The position numbers and the translations under genes were made by a program. From assembly GCF_004801315.1 (NCBI RefSeq), contig NZ_SSNW01000014.1:1-64000 (forward strand): a stretch of 64,000 nt of DNA. Reading direction: 5' to 3'. The notes beneath the pieces are model-generated. The model did no database searches. It worked only from the letters and a program-made list of their open reading frames with translations, and was not told where the DNA came from. Positions 18,332 to 28,223 of the stretch are shown here, in pieces (position 1 is the stretch's first letter; each line of letters begins with the position of its first letter). This DNA is from Deinococcus sp. Arct2-2 (GTDB lineage Bacteria; Deinococcota; Deinococci; Deinococcales; Deinococcaceae).

Positions 18332-19504
18332 ATGAACTCTTTGGGCAGCGCGCGTCGTTCGGCAGACCCACACCTTAGCCGCTGGCTGTCGCCCACCTTG
18401 GGCTTTTGGGTGGCGTGGTTGGTGTACGCCGGGGAAGCAGTGCTGATCGGGCTCCTCTGGCAAGCCCAACCTGATCGCCTCACGGTGGGGTTGGGCGGGG
18501 TCGGGGTGATCAGTTTCCTCTTTTTTGGTGTCGGCTTGGCAGGCTACAGCCTGCCGCGGGTGGCAGCGCAACACCGGCTGGGCGCGGTGGTTCTGATGTC
18601 GCTCTCGTCGGTCGCATTTAATCTGGTCTTCAGTCACTTGGAGGCCTTCACTGCGCTGGCCCTTCAAGTGGTGAGTGCTGTCGCCATCGTGACCGTCGTA
18701 CCGGTGCGTGCAGCGACCCTGTGGATCGTGGTTCAAGCCAGTGCGCTGGCCTGGGCCAACTCTTCGGGGGTACCGGCCACCTTCGCGCTGCTGCTGTACC
18801 CCGGCTATATGCTGATGCAATTGTTTTCTGCCCACCTGATGCAGCTCGTCTGGCGTGAACGCCGCCAGCAGCTGACCTTGATCAATCTCAACGCTGAGCT
18901 GCAAGCGGCGCGGGACGCCGTAGCGGCCGCCTCCCAGGACGCTGAGCGTCACCGCATCGCCCGGGATCTGCACGACACCTTAGGGCACCGCCTGGTGGCC
19001 TTGGGGCTGGAACTGGAATTTGCCCAACAACTCGCGGAGGGTGAGGTGGCCGCTTCCGTGGCGCGCGCCAATCTCATGAACCGGCAGCTGCTGAGTGAGG
19101 TGCGGGAAACCATCCGCGACGTTCGCCACCCCAGTCTCTTGCCGCTTCCCGAAGCGTTTGAGGCCTTGGCCACCCACCTGCCTATTGAGTTCAAGGTGGA
19201 GTGCGGCGGCGTCACGCTCAGCGCCGAACTGCGTGAGGTGTACCTCAAGTGCGCCCGGGAAGCCCTGACCAACGCTGTTCGGCATGCTGGAGCGCAGCGA
19301 GTGAGCCTGCACCTGCTGGGACGACCGCAGGGCAGTGTGCTGCGGATTGAGAATGACGGTTGGGTGGCGGGAGGTTCGGCAACAGCGGGGCAGGGCCTGC
19401 GGGGCATGCGGGAACGGCTCTCAGCATTGGGCGGCACCCTGCATATTTACACCGAACGGGGCCGTTTTGTTTTGGAAGCCTGCGTGCCAAGCTGCCGCCC
19501 ATGA
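18332..19504 (+). CDS. NarL-type membrane sensor histidine kinase
   Basis: A 390-residue kinase starting at the ATG at 18332, seven bases after AGGAGG. About five to six membrane helices fill residues 20-165 with almost no extracytoplasmic domain, like DesK-type sensors. A HisKA_3 dimerisation domain follows with ERHRIARDLHDTLGHRL; His214 is the probable phosphorylation site. Then comes a short ATPase domain (ALTNAVRHA N box, GQGLRGMRERL G box). The stop overlaps the regulator start (ATGA). It probably senses a membrane or envelope change. Confidence 0.9.
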   Translation: MNSLGSARRSADPHLSRWLSPTLGFWVAWLVYAGEAVLIGLLWQAQPDRLTVGLGGVGVISFLFFGVGLAGYSLPRVAAQHRLGAVVLMSLSSVAFNLVFSHLEAFTALALQVVSAVAIVTVVPVRAATLWIVVQASALAWANSSGVPATFALLLYPGYMLMQLFSAHLMQLVWRERRQQLTLINLNAELQAARDAVAAASQDAERHRIARDLHDTLGHRLVALGLELEFAQQLAEGEVAASVARANLMNRQLLSEVRETIRDVRHPSLLPLPEAFEALATHLPIEFKVECGGVTLSAELREVYLKCAREALTNAVRHAGAQRVSLHLLGRPQGSVLRIENDGWVAGGSATAGQGLRGMRERLSALGGTLHIYTERGRFVLEACVPSCRP

Positions 19505-20115
19505 GATTGCTGCTTGCCGATGACCAGACCCTCGTGCGTCAAGGCTTGGCCCGGCTGCTGTCCCTCGATTCAGGGATAGAGGTGGTGGGGGAAGCCGCCA
19601 CCGGCCGCGAGACCCTAGAGCTGACCCGGTTCCTACAGCCAGATGTCTTACTGCTGGATGTCCGAATGCCGCAGTTAGGCGGGTTGGAGGTGCTTCAGGC
19701 GCTGCGTGCCGAGGGCAATGCTGTGGCCGTCGTGTTGCTGAGCACTTTCAGTGAGGCGGCCGCGGCGCTGGCAGGCCTGCGGCTGGGGGCCTACAGCTAC
19801 CTGCTCAAAGATGTCGAGTTTGCAGTGCTGACCGAGACTCTCCACGCGGCCGTCAAGGGAGACCGGACCATCCACAGCGCCTTGCCCAGGCATTTTCTTC
19901 CGGTGGATCAAGCCAACCCACAGCCAGAATTAACCCTCCGCGAACTGGAGGTCTTGCGGCTCATGGCAGGGGGACACTCCAATAAACAGGTGGCGCGGGC
20001 CCTGCATCTGCAAGAGGGCACCGTCAAAAATCATGTGTCAAGTCTTCTGTCCAAGTTGGAGAGGCAAGATCGGCTGCAAGCGGTGCTGCGGGCCTTGGAT
20101 CTGGGTCTGCTGTGA
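19501..20115 (+). CDS. NarL/FixJ-type response regulator
   Basis: A 204-residue DNA-binding regulator coupled to the kinase through an ATGA overlap. The receiver domain shows the DD pair at 7-8, phosphoacceptor Asp53 (LLDVRMP) and the KD lysine (LLKDV). The C-terminal LuxR-type HTH (LTLRELEVLRLMAGGHSNKQ) spans about 140-200. Targets are not visible; the divergent lipoprotein genes at 16526-18102 are the nearest candidates. Confidence 0.92.
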   Translation: MRLLLADDQTLVRQGLARLLSLDSGIEVVGEAATGRETLELTRFLQPDVLLLDVRMPQLGGLEVLQALRAEGNAVAVVLLSTFSEAAAALAGLRLGAYSYLLKDVEFAVLTETLHAAVKGDRTIHSALPRHFLPVDQANPQPELTLRELEVLRLMAGGHSNKQVARALHLQEGTVKNHVSSLLSKLERQDRLQAVLRALDLGLL

Positions 20116-20321
20116 AGATGGGAGCTGGCGCTACGTTCCGCTCCTCTCTGAAGCGGTGGGCGAGCCACAGAGCAGACCCGATGACGCTCCGGGAAAAACG
20201 AGAGCCGCTGCGGCTTCCAGTCACTCATTGTTCACCAGCCTACCGAGCTGAAGTAGCCACAACTGGCGGAGAAGAGGCGAGTTCAGATGACGAGTAAGCG
20301 CTAGGCCCCTAGCCTCTCTCG

Positions 20322-20951
20322 CTACTCGAGTTGGAAGTCTACGGTGAGCTGCACTGTCAGCACATGGGTTGAGCTGTACTGCACCCCTGCATCGAGTGAA
20401 CTGGCCCGGGCGCGCGGCGCCCGCTGAACGTCCTGAGCCATCCAATCTGGCTGCAGATTGATGACGCTTACGGGCATCTCCCAGGTATCAGACGCATGGT
20501 GCACCCCGACCACCCGGTGACCGGCCGCCTCAGCGATGACTTCTGCGCGTCGCCTGGCCTTGTGCATGGCCTGTGGCCCGAGCAGAAGACTGGCCTCAAA
20601 ATCGTCGAAGATCCATTCCAACCGAGTGAGATCCACCTGCTTCTGGTTCGCCAACAGGCTCAGTACCTCCGGCAGCAACGCGGCTTCCGTCTCCACCACG
20701 AGGAGGAACCGGGCCTTCTGGCTTTTCGTCAGAAGCCCAGTCCGAGTGCTGATTTCTACGCCTTTCACCTGAATCTGAGAGGTTGGAATGCCTGCGGCCT
20801 GCAATTGCTGCGTGACGTCCCGCACTTCTTTAACTCGTTCAGTGGCAGCGTTGCCCATCACCAGCGTCTCGCCCGAGATTTCGAGATGCAGTTTAACGCT
20901 GATTGCAGTGACGTCCAGATGGTCTTTCAGTTGAATTCGGAGCACACCCAT
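20322..20951 (-). CDS. SIMPL domain (DUF541) protein
   Basis: A 209-residue protein starting at the ATG at 20951 (GAAGG upstream). It has the SIMPL/DUF541 pattern: ISVKLHLEISGE, then a VKEVRDVTQQLQAAGIP helix, a VKGVEIST strand and ARRRAEVIAEAAG near residue 130. Family members occur in the periplasm or cytoplasm; roles in oxidative-stress protection have been proposed for the E. coli relative YggE. No signal peptide is obvious. The longer open frame upstream is discarded because it overlaps the WYL regulator. Confidence 0.75.
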   Translation of the reverse strand: MGVLRIQLKDHLDVTAISVKLHLEISGETLVMGNAATERVKEVRDVTQQLQAAGIPTSQIQVKGVEISTRTGLLTKSQKARFLLVVETEAALLPEVLSLLANQKQVDLTRLEWIFDDFEASLLLGPQAMHKARRRAEVIAEAAGHRVVGVHHASDTWEMPVSVINLQPDWMAQDVQRAPRARASSLDAGVQYSSTHVLTVQLTVDFQLE

Positions 20952-21035
20952 GCCTTCACGGTACTCCAGTGCATTTCCTGTCGGTGAAGACTGGTTGATG
21001 TTGCAGGTCTCTGAGTTTTTGCCTTTTCGCTGGAG

Positions 21036-21908
21036 GTCACCGAGAGAACGGTGCGCCGTGACGTCGAGCGGCTTCGCGACCTCGGCTATCCGGTCGATGC
21101 CACGTCGGGACAATACGGTGGCTATCGCCTGGCAACAGGGGCACACGTTCCGCCTCTGATTCTCAGCGACGACGAAGCTGTCGCCGTAGCCGTCGGACTG
21201 CGCTACGCCGCTGAGGCAGCCATAGATGGCATAGAAGAAACGTCGCTGCGTGCGCTGACGAAGATTGAACTGCTCTTGCCCCATCGACTGCGCCGACGTG
21301 TGTCAGCGCTGCATTCGAGCGTCACTTCTCTCCGGCGCATGGGCGACGATGATGACATCGACCCAGAAGCCCTCAGCGTGATCGCCGCGGCCTGTCGCGA
21401 CCGCGAGTTCGTGCGTTTTGAATACCGGGGAGGCGACGGCGAAAGCAGCAAACGAATCGTCGAGCCGCATCAACTCGTGACTTCGGATCGTCGTTGGTAT
21501 CTCGTCGCCTGGGATCAGACTCGCCAAGATTGGCGAACCTTTCGACTAGACCGACTCCGAGAACCGCGAATCTCGGGAGATCAGTTCCCACCACGCGGGA
21601 TACCAGGAGGTGATGCGGCAGACTTCGTCGCGACCTCACTCGCCTCGACCCCTCGTCAGGCGGAAGCGAGAATTACCGTGCAAGCCTCGTTCGCCGAACT
21701 CGAGAGTGTGCTTCGGTGGGTGGATCACACACCATTCGAGGGAGAAACGAACTGCAACACAATCACGATTCGCAGTGAAGATCTCGGCCGGCTTGCCATG
21801 ACGGTTGCTCGCATCGCACTCACCGCTCCCATAACGGTAATTGAACCTGCCGAGCTCGCCGCGGTAATCCAGCGGCTCGCGCTTCACTTGACCGTCAACC
21901 CCGCCTAA
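21036..21908 (+). pseudogene. WYL-domain regulator, 5' end missing
   Basis: The body is a YafY/PafC-like transcription factor: the end of an HTH (TERTVRRDVERLRDLGYPV, GQYGGYRL), then the WYL domain (VRFEYRGGDGE, VEPHQLV, WYLVAWDQTRQDWRTFRLDRL) and the C-terminal extension (WCX). Normal members begin with about 35 residues carrying the first HTH helices. Here an in-frame TGA lies just upstream of the surviving LEVTERTV motif, so these helices are lost. Translation from the GTG at 21051 could give a 285-residue protein, but it would lack DNA binding. The missing part probably went with the rearrangement that placed it next to the SIMPL gene. Confidence 0.65.
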
Positions 21909-22388
21909 AACTGTCAGACTCAGAGGTTGCACCTTGAACTTCTGAGTGCATAGCGGTGCTGGCGCAGAAATTCCTCGTCTTGAGCCAGGCGGTGGAAGAG
22001 CAATTGATCTCCGCGTAAGCCGGCAACACGATGAGAGCGAGAGCGTTTTCCAGGAGCGGAAGTTTGATTCTCTTTCAATGAGCGAACAGCGGAAAGCGTC
22101 GTCAACCTTGGCCGAGATCAATCACATGGCGGGGCTGCTCCATCTTTGAGGCAATCATCAACAGTGACGCAGAGCCTGTCAGAGGGGGTCACTCCACTGG
22201 ACGAGCTTTTCGCCACCACTTGCAAATCACTTTACAACCAGGTAACGTTCTGCAAAGACACCTACAAAGCAAGTGCAAGTTCCGCCATCAGCACCAAGAA
22301 GTGTTCCGACTGGTTTCAAGGAGTTGCCCATGTCACGCCCCGAACGCGAGTGGAGTTGCCAGAGTTCTAGAGTGCGTGGAACGCAGCC
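21909..22388. other. intergenic upstream of the racemase operon
   Basis: About 480 bases with no gene I can support. It should hold the promoter of the long operon beginning at 22389. Small open frames here have no recognisable content. Confidence 0.4.
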
Positions 22389-23525
22389 GTGAGAGTCGAA
22401 CACGCCGAGTTGCGCGTGGTGTCGCTGCCTTTGCTGCACCCCTTCAAAACCTCGTTTGCGGTGATGACCGACAAGACCTTTTTGCTGCTAAGGCTATTTG
22501 GCGAGGGGCTGGAGGGAGTGGCGGAGGGCGTGATGGACGCCCGCCCCATGTACCGCGAAGAAACCATCAGCGGCGCACTGGCCCTGCTGCAAGAAACCGT
22601 GCTGCCCGCCGTACTGGGCCGCGACTGGGCCAACCCCGAGCAACTGGTTGCTAACCTCGCCCACCTGCGCGGCAACCGCATGACGCTGGCCACCGTGGAA
22701 ATGGCCTTTTGGGATTTGTGGACGCGGAGTTTGGGCCTGCCCCTGTCTACCGCGTTGGGCGGCGTGCGGAACGAGGTTTCGGTGGGCGTTTCACTCGGCA
22801 TTCAAAGCACCGTGGAGGCCACCGTAGACAGCGCGGTGCGGCACGCGGGACTGGGCTACAAGCGCATCAAACTCAAGATTGAGCCGGGCTGGGACGTGGC
22901 GGTGGTGCGGGCGGTCAAGGCGGCCCTGCCTGACCTTCCTGTCACTGTGGACGCCAACGCTTCTTATTCGCTGGCCGACCTGAACACGCTGCGGGCGCTG
23001 GACGGCCTCGGCCTCGACTACATGGAGCAACCGCTGGGGTGGGACGACATGCGCGACCACGCCAAGTTGCAGGGGCTGATGCAGACGCCGCTGTGCCTCG
23101 ACGAGTGCATCACCAGCGCGCAGGACGCCCGAAAGGCGCTGGAGACGGGGGCCTGCCGCTTGATCAACATCAAAGTCGGGCGGGTGGGCGGCCACCTCGA
23201 AGCCCGCCGGATTCATGATGTGGCCGCCGCCTTCAGCGCTCCCGTGTGGTGCGGCGGGATGCTGGAAAGCGGCGTCGGGCGGGCGCACAACATTCATCTG
23301 TCCACCCTCGCCAACTTCACCAAGCCCGGCGACACCAGCAGTTCCTCGCGCTACTGGGCCCGCGACATCATTCAGGAACCGCTGGAAACGGCGGGCGGCC
23401 TGATGAAAGTGCCCAGCGGCGTCGGCACGGGCGTCAGCCTCGACTTGCCCTTCCTCGATACCCTCACGCAACTGAAAATTTACGTTGATCCGGTGTCGCA
23501 CCTTACGGCGGGAAGCCCGGCGTGA
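22389..23525 (+). CDS. N-acylamino acid racemase / o-succinylbenzoate synthase-like enolase-superfamily enzyme
   Basis: A 378-residue enzyme of the muconate-lactonising subgroup, close in length and text to the Deinococcus N-acylamino acid racemase as I remember it (VSLGIQ, GGMLESGIGRAHN-type segment, PGDTSS). The catalytic lysines are in KLK (161-163), metal ligands are Asp188 (VDAN), Glu213 (EQP) and Asp238 (LDE), and the second base is Lys262 (IKV). It interconverts D- and L-N-acylamino acids. It opens an operon with a GNAT enzyme, peptide permeases and a D-aminoacylase-like enzyme. That supports racemisation rather than menaquinone synthesis, since no other men gene is present. The start is the GTG at 22389. 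Confidence 0.85.
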   Translation: MRVEHAELRVVSLPLLHPFKTSFAVMTDKTFLLLRLFGEGLEGVAEGVMDARPMYREETISGALALLQETVLPAVLGRDWANPEQLVANLAHLRGNRMTLATVEMAFWDLWTRSLGLPLSTALGGVRNEVSVGVSLGIQSTVEATVDSAVRHAGLGYKRIKLKIEPGWDVAVVRAVKAALPDLPVTVDANASYSLADLNTLRALDGLGLDYMEQPLGWDDMRDHAKLQGLMQTPLCLDECITSAQDARKALETGACRLINIKVGRVGGHLEARRIHDVAAAFSAPVWCGGMLESGVGRAHNIHLSTLANFTKPGDTSSSSRYWARDIIQEPLETAGGLMKVPSGVGTGVSLDLPFLDTLTQLKIYVDPVSHLTAGSPA

Positions 23526-24322
23526 CCCAGCCCGCTCCTTGTGCAGTGCGGGAGTTGTCCGGGTTGGCTGAATTGGCCCTGACGCCCACGCTGGCACGGG
23601 CCATCTGGGGAGAGACAGACCGCCCCGAAGACGCGGTGCTGCTGCATGTCGTACAGCACATCGGCGGGCTGGTGGCCGGGGCGTTCGATGCTCAGGGGGC
23701 GCTCCAGGCCTACCTGGTCGGCCTGCCCACCAGCGAAGCGGGCGTGCACCATTCGCACCGTCTGGGCGTGCATCCGGGGGCGCGGCGGCAGGGCCTGGGC
23801 GAGCGCCTGAAACGCTTTCAGCGCGACTGGTGCCTGTCGCGCGGCGTGCATGAGGTTCGCTGGACATTCGACCCCCTGCTGCTCGCCAACGCCCACCTGA
23901 ATATTCACCGCTTGGGGGCCACGGTCAGCACCCTGCTGCCCGACTATTACGGCGCGATGTCCGGCATCAACGCGGGCCTGCCGTCTGACCGCTTCGAGGC
24001 CCACTGGGAGCTGGGCAGTGGGCGGGTCGAGCGCCATCTGAATGGGCAAACGAGCGATCAGAGCTGGCCTACCGCGCCCGCGCTTCACCCGCTGCACGCC
24101 CGCTGGCCCGCTGAACTGGCCGACGCTGTGGCGCTAGAAGTGCCCCGCGACTTTGGCGCGTTGCGGCGCGACGATCCCGAATTGGCGCTGGACTGGCGGC
24201 TGAAGGCCAGAGAGGGCATCACGGCCCTGTTCGGCCTTGGCTACACGCTGACCGATGTGGACTTGGGGCGCAGCCAGTACCTCTTTACACGGGCTCCCGC
24301 TCACTCGGGAACCCCATGCTGA
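23522..24322 (+). CDS. GNAT-family N-acetyltransferase
   Basis: A 266-residue protein whose GTG start overlaps the racemase stop (GTGA). The acetyl-CoA loop [19 protein letters not shown] (about residues 79-97) is the family hallmark. Next to an N-acylamino acid racemase it could acylate the amino group of D-amino acids, giving the racemase or a deacylase its substrate. That role is inferred from context. Confidence 0.8.
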   Translation: MTQPAPCAVRELSGLAELALTPTLARAIWGETDRPEDAVLLHVVQHIGGLVAGAFDAQGALQAYLVGLPTSEAGVHHSHRLGVHPGARRQGLGERLKRFQRDWCLSRGVHEVRWTFDPLLLANAHLNIHRLGATVSTLLPDYYGAMSGINAGLPSDRFEAHWELGSGRVERHLNGQTSDQSWPTAPALHPLHARWPAELADAVALEVPRDFGALRRDDPELALDWRLKAREGITALFGLGYTLTDVDLGRSQYLFTRAPAHSGTPC

Positions 24323-25344
24323 GCTTCATCCTGCGCCGCCTGCTGGCCCTGCCGCTGATCTTGCTGGCAGTGACTTTCCTGATCGTGCTGGTGATGCAGC
24401 TCATTCCCGTCGAGCAGCGTGCCGCCGCCTACACCACCGATCTGGCGCAGCTTTCGCGCATCCCGGAGATCATCAAGACCAACCGCCTGGACGCCAGCGT
24501 CTTCGAGCAGTACTGGCGCTGGCTGGGGCAGGCCCTGGGCGGCAACCTGGGGTTCTCGCGCACCAGTGGGCAGCCGGTGCTCAGCACCCTGGCGGCGCGT
24601 TTTCCCGCCACCCTGGAACTGACGCTGTCTACTCTGATCCCGCTGATCGGTCTGAGTGTGTGGCTCGGCTCGAAAGCCGCCGTGCAGCGGGGCCGGGCGG
24701 CCGACACGTTCATCCGGGTCATTGCTGTGGTCAGTTCCAGCACCCCCAGCTTCGTACTGGGCGTGTGGCTGCTGGTCATTTTTTACGGCGCGCTGGACCT
24801 GCTGCCCGGCACCGGCAACCTCAGCAACGACAGCGCCATCTCCTTCCTGACGGGTGAGATCAAACGGGTGACCGGATTCGTCACCATCGATGCCCTGCTC
24901 GGTGGCCGTCCCGAGGTGTTCTGGGACGCTATCAAGCACCTGATCATGCCGGTCTTTACCCTGATGGTGGTGGGCAGCGCCGGGCTGATCAAGGGCACGC
25001 GCACCTCCATGCTGGAGGCCCTGAACAGCGATTACATCCGCACCGCCCGCGCCAAGGGGGTCAGCGAGCGGGTCATTGTCCGCAAGCACGCGCGGCGCAA
25101 CGCCCTGCTGACGGTGATCACGCTGGCGGGCCTGAGCATCTCCGGGCTGCTTCAGGGCGCGGTGATCGCCGAGACGCTGTTCGGCTATCCCGGCGTCGGG
25201 GCCTGGGCCGCGCAGGCGGCGGCGCTGGGCGACCTGCCGGGCGTGCTCGGCTTCGCGCTGCTGGCCGCCACCATCGTGGTGCTCATCAATCTGGCGATTG
25301 ACCTGGCCTACACCGTCATCGACCCCCGTGTGAGGTACGCATGA
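24316..25344 (+). CDS. peptide ABC transporter permease, DppB-like
   Basis: A 342-residue inner-membrane permease. The N-terminal helix ([21 protein letters not shown]) and the extended loop before the BPD_transp_1 domain are typical of the DppB/OppB half. The EAA-type coupling loop is near DYIRTARAKGVSERVIVRKHARRNA. It overlaps the GNAT gene by seven bases and the next permease by four (ATGA). No ATPase gene lies in the operon, so an ATPase from elsewhere must drive it. Confidence 0.9.
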   Translation: MLSFILRRLLALPLILLAVTFLIVLVMQLIPVEQRAAAYTTDLAQLSRIPEIIKTNRLDASVFEQYWRWLGQALGGNLGFSRTSGQPVLSTLAARFPATLELTLSTLIPLIGLSVWLGSKAAVQRGRAADTFIRVIAVVSSSTPSFVLGVWLLVIFYGALDLLPGTGNLSNDSAISFLTGEIKRVTGFVTIDALLGGRPEVFWDAIKHLIMPVFTLMVVGSAGLIKGTRTSMLEALNSDYIRTARAKGVSERVIVRKHARRNALLTVITLAGLSISGLLQGAVIAETLFGYPGVGAWAAQAAALGDLPGVLGFALLAATIVVLINLAIDLAYTVIDPRVRYA

Positions 25345-26336
25345 CCGCCATCGGTGGAAGCGAAGTTCGTCCGATCAAGAAAGCAAGGGGCGGCTTCTGG
25401 GCGCGGCTGTTCCGCCACAACCGGCTGGCCTGTGTGGGGGCTGCACTGGTCAGTTTCTTCGTGCTGGTCACGCTGCTGGCCCCGGTGCTGGCCCCACCGC
25501 AGGGCAACTGCCGCCGGGCGCTGGGCATGGAGGGCACCCAGACGGTCCCCGGTCCGCTGGCCTACCTGCGCGAGCTGGTGGCGACGCCGGGCGCGTGCCT
25601 CCAGATGCCGCGCGTGGGCTTCGCGGCGCAGCCCAATCCGCCCGCTGCCGGCGCGCCGCTGGGCCGCGTCAATGGCTACGACATCCGCTACGGCCTGGTC
25701 TGGGGCACGCGCACCGCTATCTTCCTGGGCCTGACGGTGTTGGCCATCACCGTGACCATCGGCTCGCTGGTGGGCCTGACCGCCGGCTTCCTGGGCGGCG
25801 TGACCGACAACCTGCTGATGCGCCTGACCGACGTGATCTTCGCCTTTCCCGCGCTGGTGCTGATTCTGGTGCTGGTGGCCGCGCTGGGGCCTGGGCTGCT
25901 GAACATCATCATCGCCCTGAGCCTGGTGTCGTGGGTGGGGCTGGCGCGTGTGGTCCGTTCGGAGGTGCTGCGCCTACGCGAGCTGGAATTCGCGGCGGCG
26001 GCGCAGAGTCTGGGGGCCAGCCGCGCCCGCATCGCCCTGCGCCATGTGCTGCCCAACGCCATTGGCCCGCTGCTCACCATCGTGGTGCTGGAAATGGGCA
26101 GCCTGCCCATCGTGGCCGGAACGCTGTCCTTCCTGGGACTGGGCACGCCGCTGGGCTACGCCGACTGGGGCCAACTGATCGCCCTGGCCCAGAAGTGGAT
26201 TCAGGGACCGCCTGGCGAACCGTTCGCGTACTGGTACGTCACCCTCTTTCCGGGCCTGTGCATCTTTGCCTACAGCCTGGGCTGGAGCCTGCTGGGCGAC
26301 AGCCTGGCCGAGGCGCTGGATCCCAGGAACCGCTGA
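25341..26336 (+). CDS. peptide ABC transporter permease, DppC-like
   Basis: A 331-residue partner permease with the DppC layout: a cytoplasmic N-terminal stretch, a first helix (VGAALVSFFVLVTLLAPVLAP), a long periplasmic loop with two cysteines, then five helices with the coupling loop (EFAAAAQSLGASRARIALRHVLPNA). The loop between helices 1 and 2 is longer than usual. It forms the channel with the upstream gene and is fed by the binding protein at 26427. Confidence 0.9.
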   Translation: MTAIGGSEVRPIKKARGGFWARLFRHNRLACVGAALVSFFVLVTLLAPVLAPPQGNCRRALGMEGTQTVPGPLAYLRELVATPGACLQMPRVGFAAQPNPPAAGAPLGRVNGYDIRYGLVWGTRTAIFLGLTVLAITVTIGSLVGLTAGFLGGVTDNLLMRLTDVIFAFPALVLILVLVAALGPGLLNIIIALSLVSWVGLARVVRSEVLRLRELEFAAAAQSLGASRARIALRHVLPNAIGPLLTIVVLEMGSLPIVAGTLSFLGLGTPLGYADWGQLIALAQKWIQGPPGEPFAYWYVTLFPGLCIFAYSLGWSLLGDSLAEALDPRNR

Positions 26337-26426
26337 TGCCGCCCGGTCCTTTCCCCTGACTCTCCCGCTCCCCCGCACGTTCCGTCCATCGACCAGCCGC
26401 CTTTTCTCTTCCCCGGAGGTTCACCC

Positions 26427-28112
26427 ATGAAACGCACCCTGCCCACTATGAGTACAGCCTTGACCCTGGCCCTGCTCGCCCCCTCCGCCCTGGCCACCCC
26501 TGCCAACACGCTGGTCTACCAGATTGCCTCGGCCACTGCCAGCGTCGAACCCGCGCAGGCCGTCGTAACCTTCGACGTGCTGCCGGTCAAGCAGATGTAC
26601 GAGGGGCTGTACCTCGACAACTTCGGCAAGTACCAGCCGCTGCTGGCCACCTCCTTTACCCAGAGCAAGGACGGCAAGACCACCACCTTTAGCCTGCGTA
26701 AGGGGGTCAAGTTCCACGACGGCTCGGCCATGACCTGCGCCGACGCCGAATACTCGATGCGGCGCACCTTCCTAGTAGGCAGTGAAACCTCGCTGGCTGC
26801 CCAGGTTCGCGCCAATCTGCTGAGCATTCCCGGCTTCACCCCGGAGGTCAAGAAGACCTACACCTTCACCAAGTTGGCGAGCATGGTCAAGTGCAACGCG
26901 GCGGGCCAACTGGTGCTGACGCTGGACCGTAACGTTCCCAGCCTGCTGGATTCCATCACCCAGACCTACATCGTGCCGATGAAGACTCTGGTGGCGGGCG
27001 GCGACTGGAGCGGCACGGCCAAAGATTTTGACGCTTTTTTAGGCAAGGACGTGTCCAACTCGGTGTTGGCGCAGAAGCCCATCGGCACCGGGGCGTACCA
27101 GTTCGTGGCCCGCGATCCCAGCCGCTTCGTGCTGAAAAGCTTTGACGGCTACTGGGGCGGCGCGCTGAAGCTGAAGAACATCATTCTCCAGAAGGTAGAC
27201 AGCGACACTGCCCGCGTGCTGGCGCTGCAAAAGGGCGACGCTGACATCGCGCTGATTCCAGACCGCGACACGCTGGCGAAATTAAAGGGCGTGTCCGGCG
27301 TGTCCGTCTATGAGGACCTGCCCACCCAGAACCTGACCAGCGTGGTGCTGTTCAACCAGAACATCAAGGACGACAAACTGCTGCCCGCCGGGCAACTGGC
27401 CGAGAACAACATCCCCGCCAATTTCTTCGGCGATGTTCATGTCCGCCGGGCGTTCGCGGCAATGTTTGACACCAAGACCTTTGTCAAAGACGGCTTGCAG
27501 GGCTTTGGTCTGGCCCGCAACACCACGCTGCCGCCAAACAACTGGGCCAACGACAAGACCCTACGCCCCCCGGCCTACAACCTCAAGACCGCCGAGGCCG
27601 AACTCAAGCAGGCGTTCGGCGGCAAACTGTGGACCACGGGCTTTACCATTCCCCTGTCCACTTTCGGCGGCAGCGGGCTATCGCAGGTGGTGGCGGGCAT
27701 CTTCAAGCAGAACATCGAGCAACTGAATCCCAAATTCCATGCCACGGTCAGCACGCTGGAACTGAGCGCGGCCAACGCCTCGCTGCTGGGCGGCAAACTA
27801 CCTTTCGGCGCACTGACCTGGGGCGGCGCGGACCCGGACACCAACCTGCGCGGGCTGTACAGCTCCGAAGGCATCCTGGCCCCGGCCACCAACATCAAAG
27901 ACCCCAAGATGGAAACCATGTTGAACGCGGCCCGCGACGCCGTGGGCCAGAGTGCTCGCAGGCCGCTGTACAAGTCGCTACTGACCTACTTAAATGCGCA
28001 GACCTACGCCTTCCCGCTGCCGCAACCGCTGGTCTTCGCGGCCACCACCTCGGCCCTCAAGGGCTACCCGGAATTCAACAAGACCACCCTGTTCCGTGTA
28101 CTGAGCAAATAG
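26427..28112 (+). CDS. peptide ABC transporter substrate-binding protein (SBP family 5)
   Basis: A 561-residue exported binding protein of the DppA/OppA family. A signal peptide covers residues 1-27 (ALLAPSALA). Family landmarks are FSLRKGVKFHDGSAMT, the GTGAYQFVARDPSRFVLK block and the VRRAFAAMFD helix. It is not an obvious lipoprotein, since no cysteine follows the signal. An AGG site with start ATG 26427 follows the permeases by 90 bp. The ligand is inferred from neighbours to be peptides or N-acyl amino acids that include D-residues. Confidence 0.9.
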   Translation: MKRTLPTMSTALTLALLAPSALATPANTLVYQIASATASVEPAQAVVTFDVLPVKQMYEGLYLDNFGKYQPLLATSFTQSKDGKTTTFSLRKGVKFHDGSAMTCADAEYSMRRTFLVGSETSLAAQVRANLLSIPGFTPEVKKTYTFTKLASMVKCNAAGQLVLTLDRNVPSLLDSITQTYIVPMKTLVAGGDWSGTAKDFDAFLGKDVSNSVLAQKPIGTGAYQFVARDPSRFVLKSFDGYWGGALKLKNIILQKVDSDTARVLALQKGDADIALIPDRDTLAKLKGVSGVSVYEDLPTQNLTSVVLFNQNIKDDKLLPAGQLAENNIPANFFGDVHVRRAFAAMFDTKTFVKDGLQGFGLARNTTLPPNNWANDKTLRPPAYNLKTAEAELKQAFGGKLWTTGFTIPLSTFGGSGLSQVVAGIFKQNIEQLNPKFHATVSTLELSAANASLLGGKLPFGALTWGGADPDTNLRGLYSSEGILAPATNIKDPKMETMLNAARDAVGQSARRPLYKSLLTYLNAQTYAFPLPQPLVFAATTSALKGYPEFNKTTLFRVLSK

Positions 28113-28223
28113 GCGTTTCAGGCCGCCCGTTCGTGACCCGCCGCGCCAAGTTAGGCGCGGCGGCAGAGGGAATCGGTCGCAGCCCGTTCGCCCGCCTCCG
28201 TTTCCCAGTTCGAGGAGAACAGC

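Noticed and set aside
22146..22370. Small plus-strand ORF upstream of the racemase
   Set aside because: No ribosome binding site of quality, no family and odd composition; more likely leader or intergenic DNA.
22389..23525. Menaquinone-pathway o-succinylbenzoate synthase (MenC) role for the enolase-superfamily gene
   Set aside because: The fold is shared, but no other men genes are near and the neighbours point to N-acyl amino acid metabolism.
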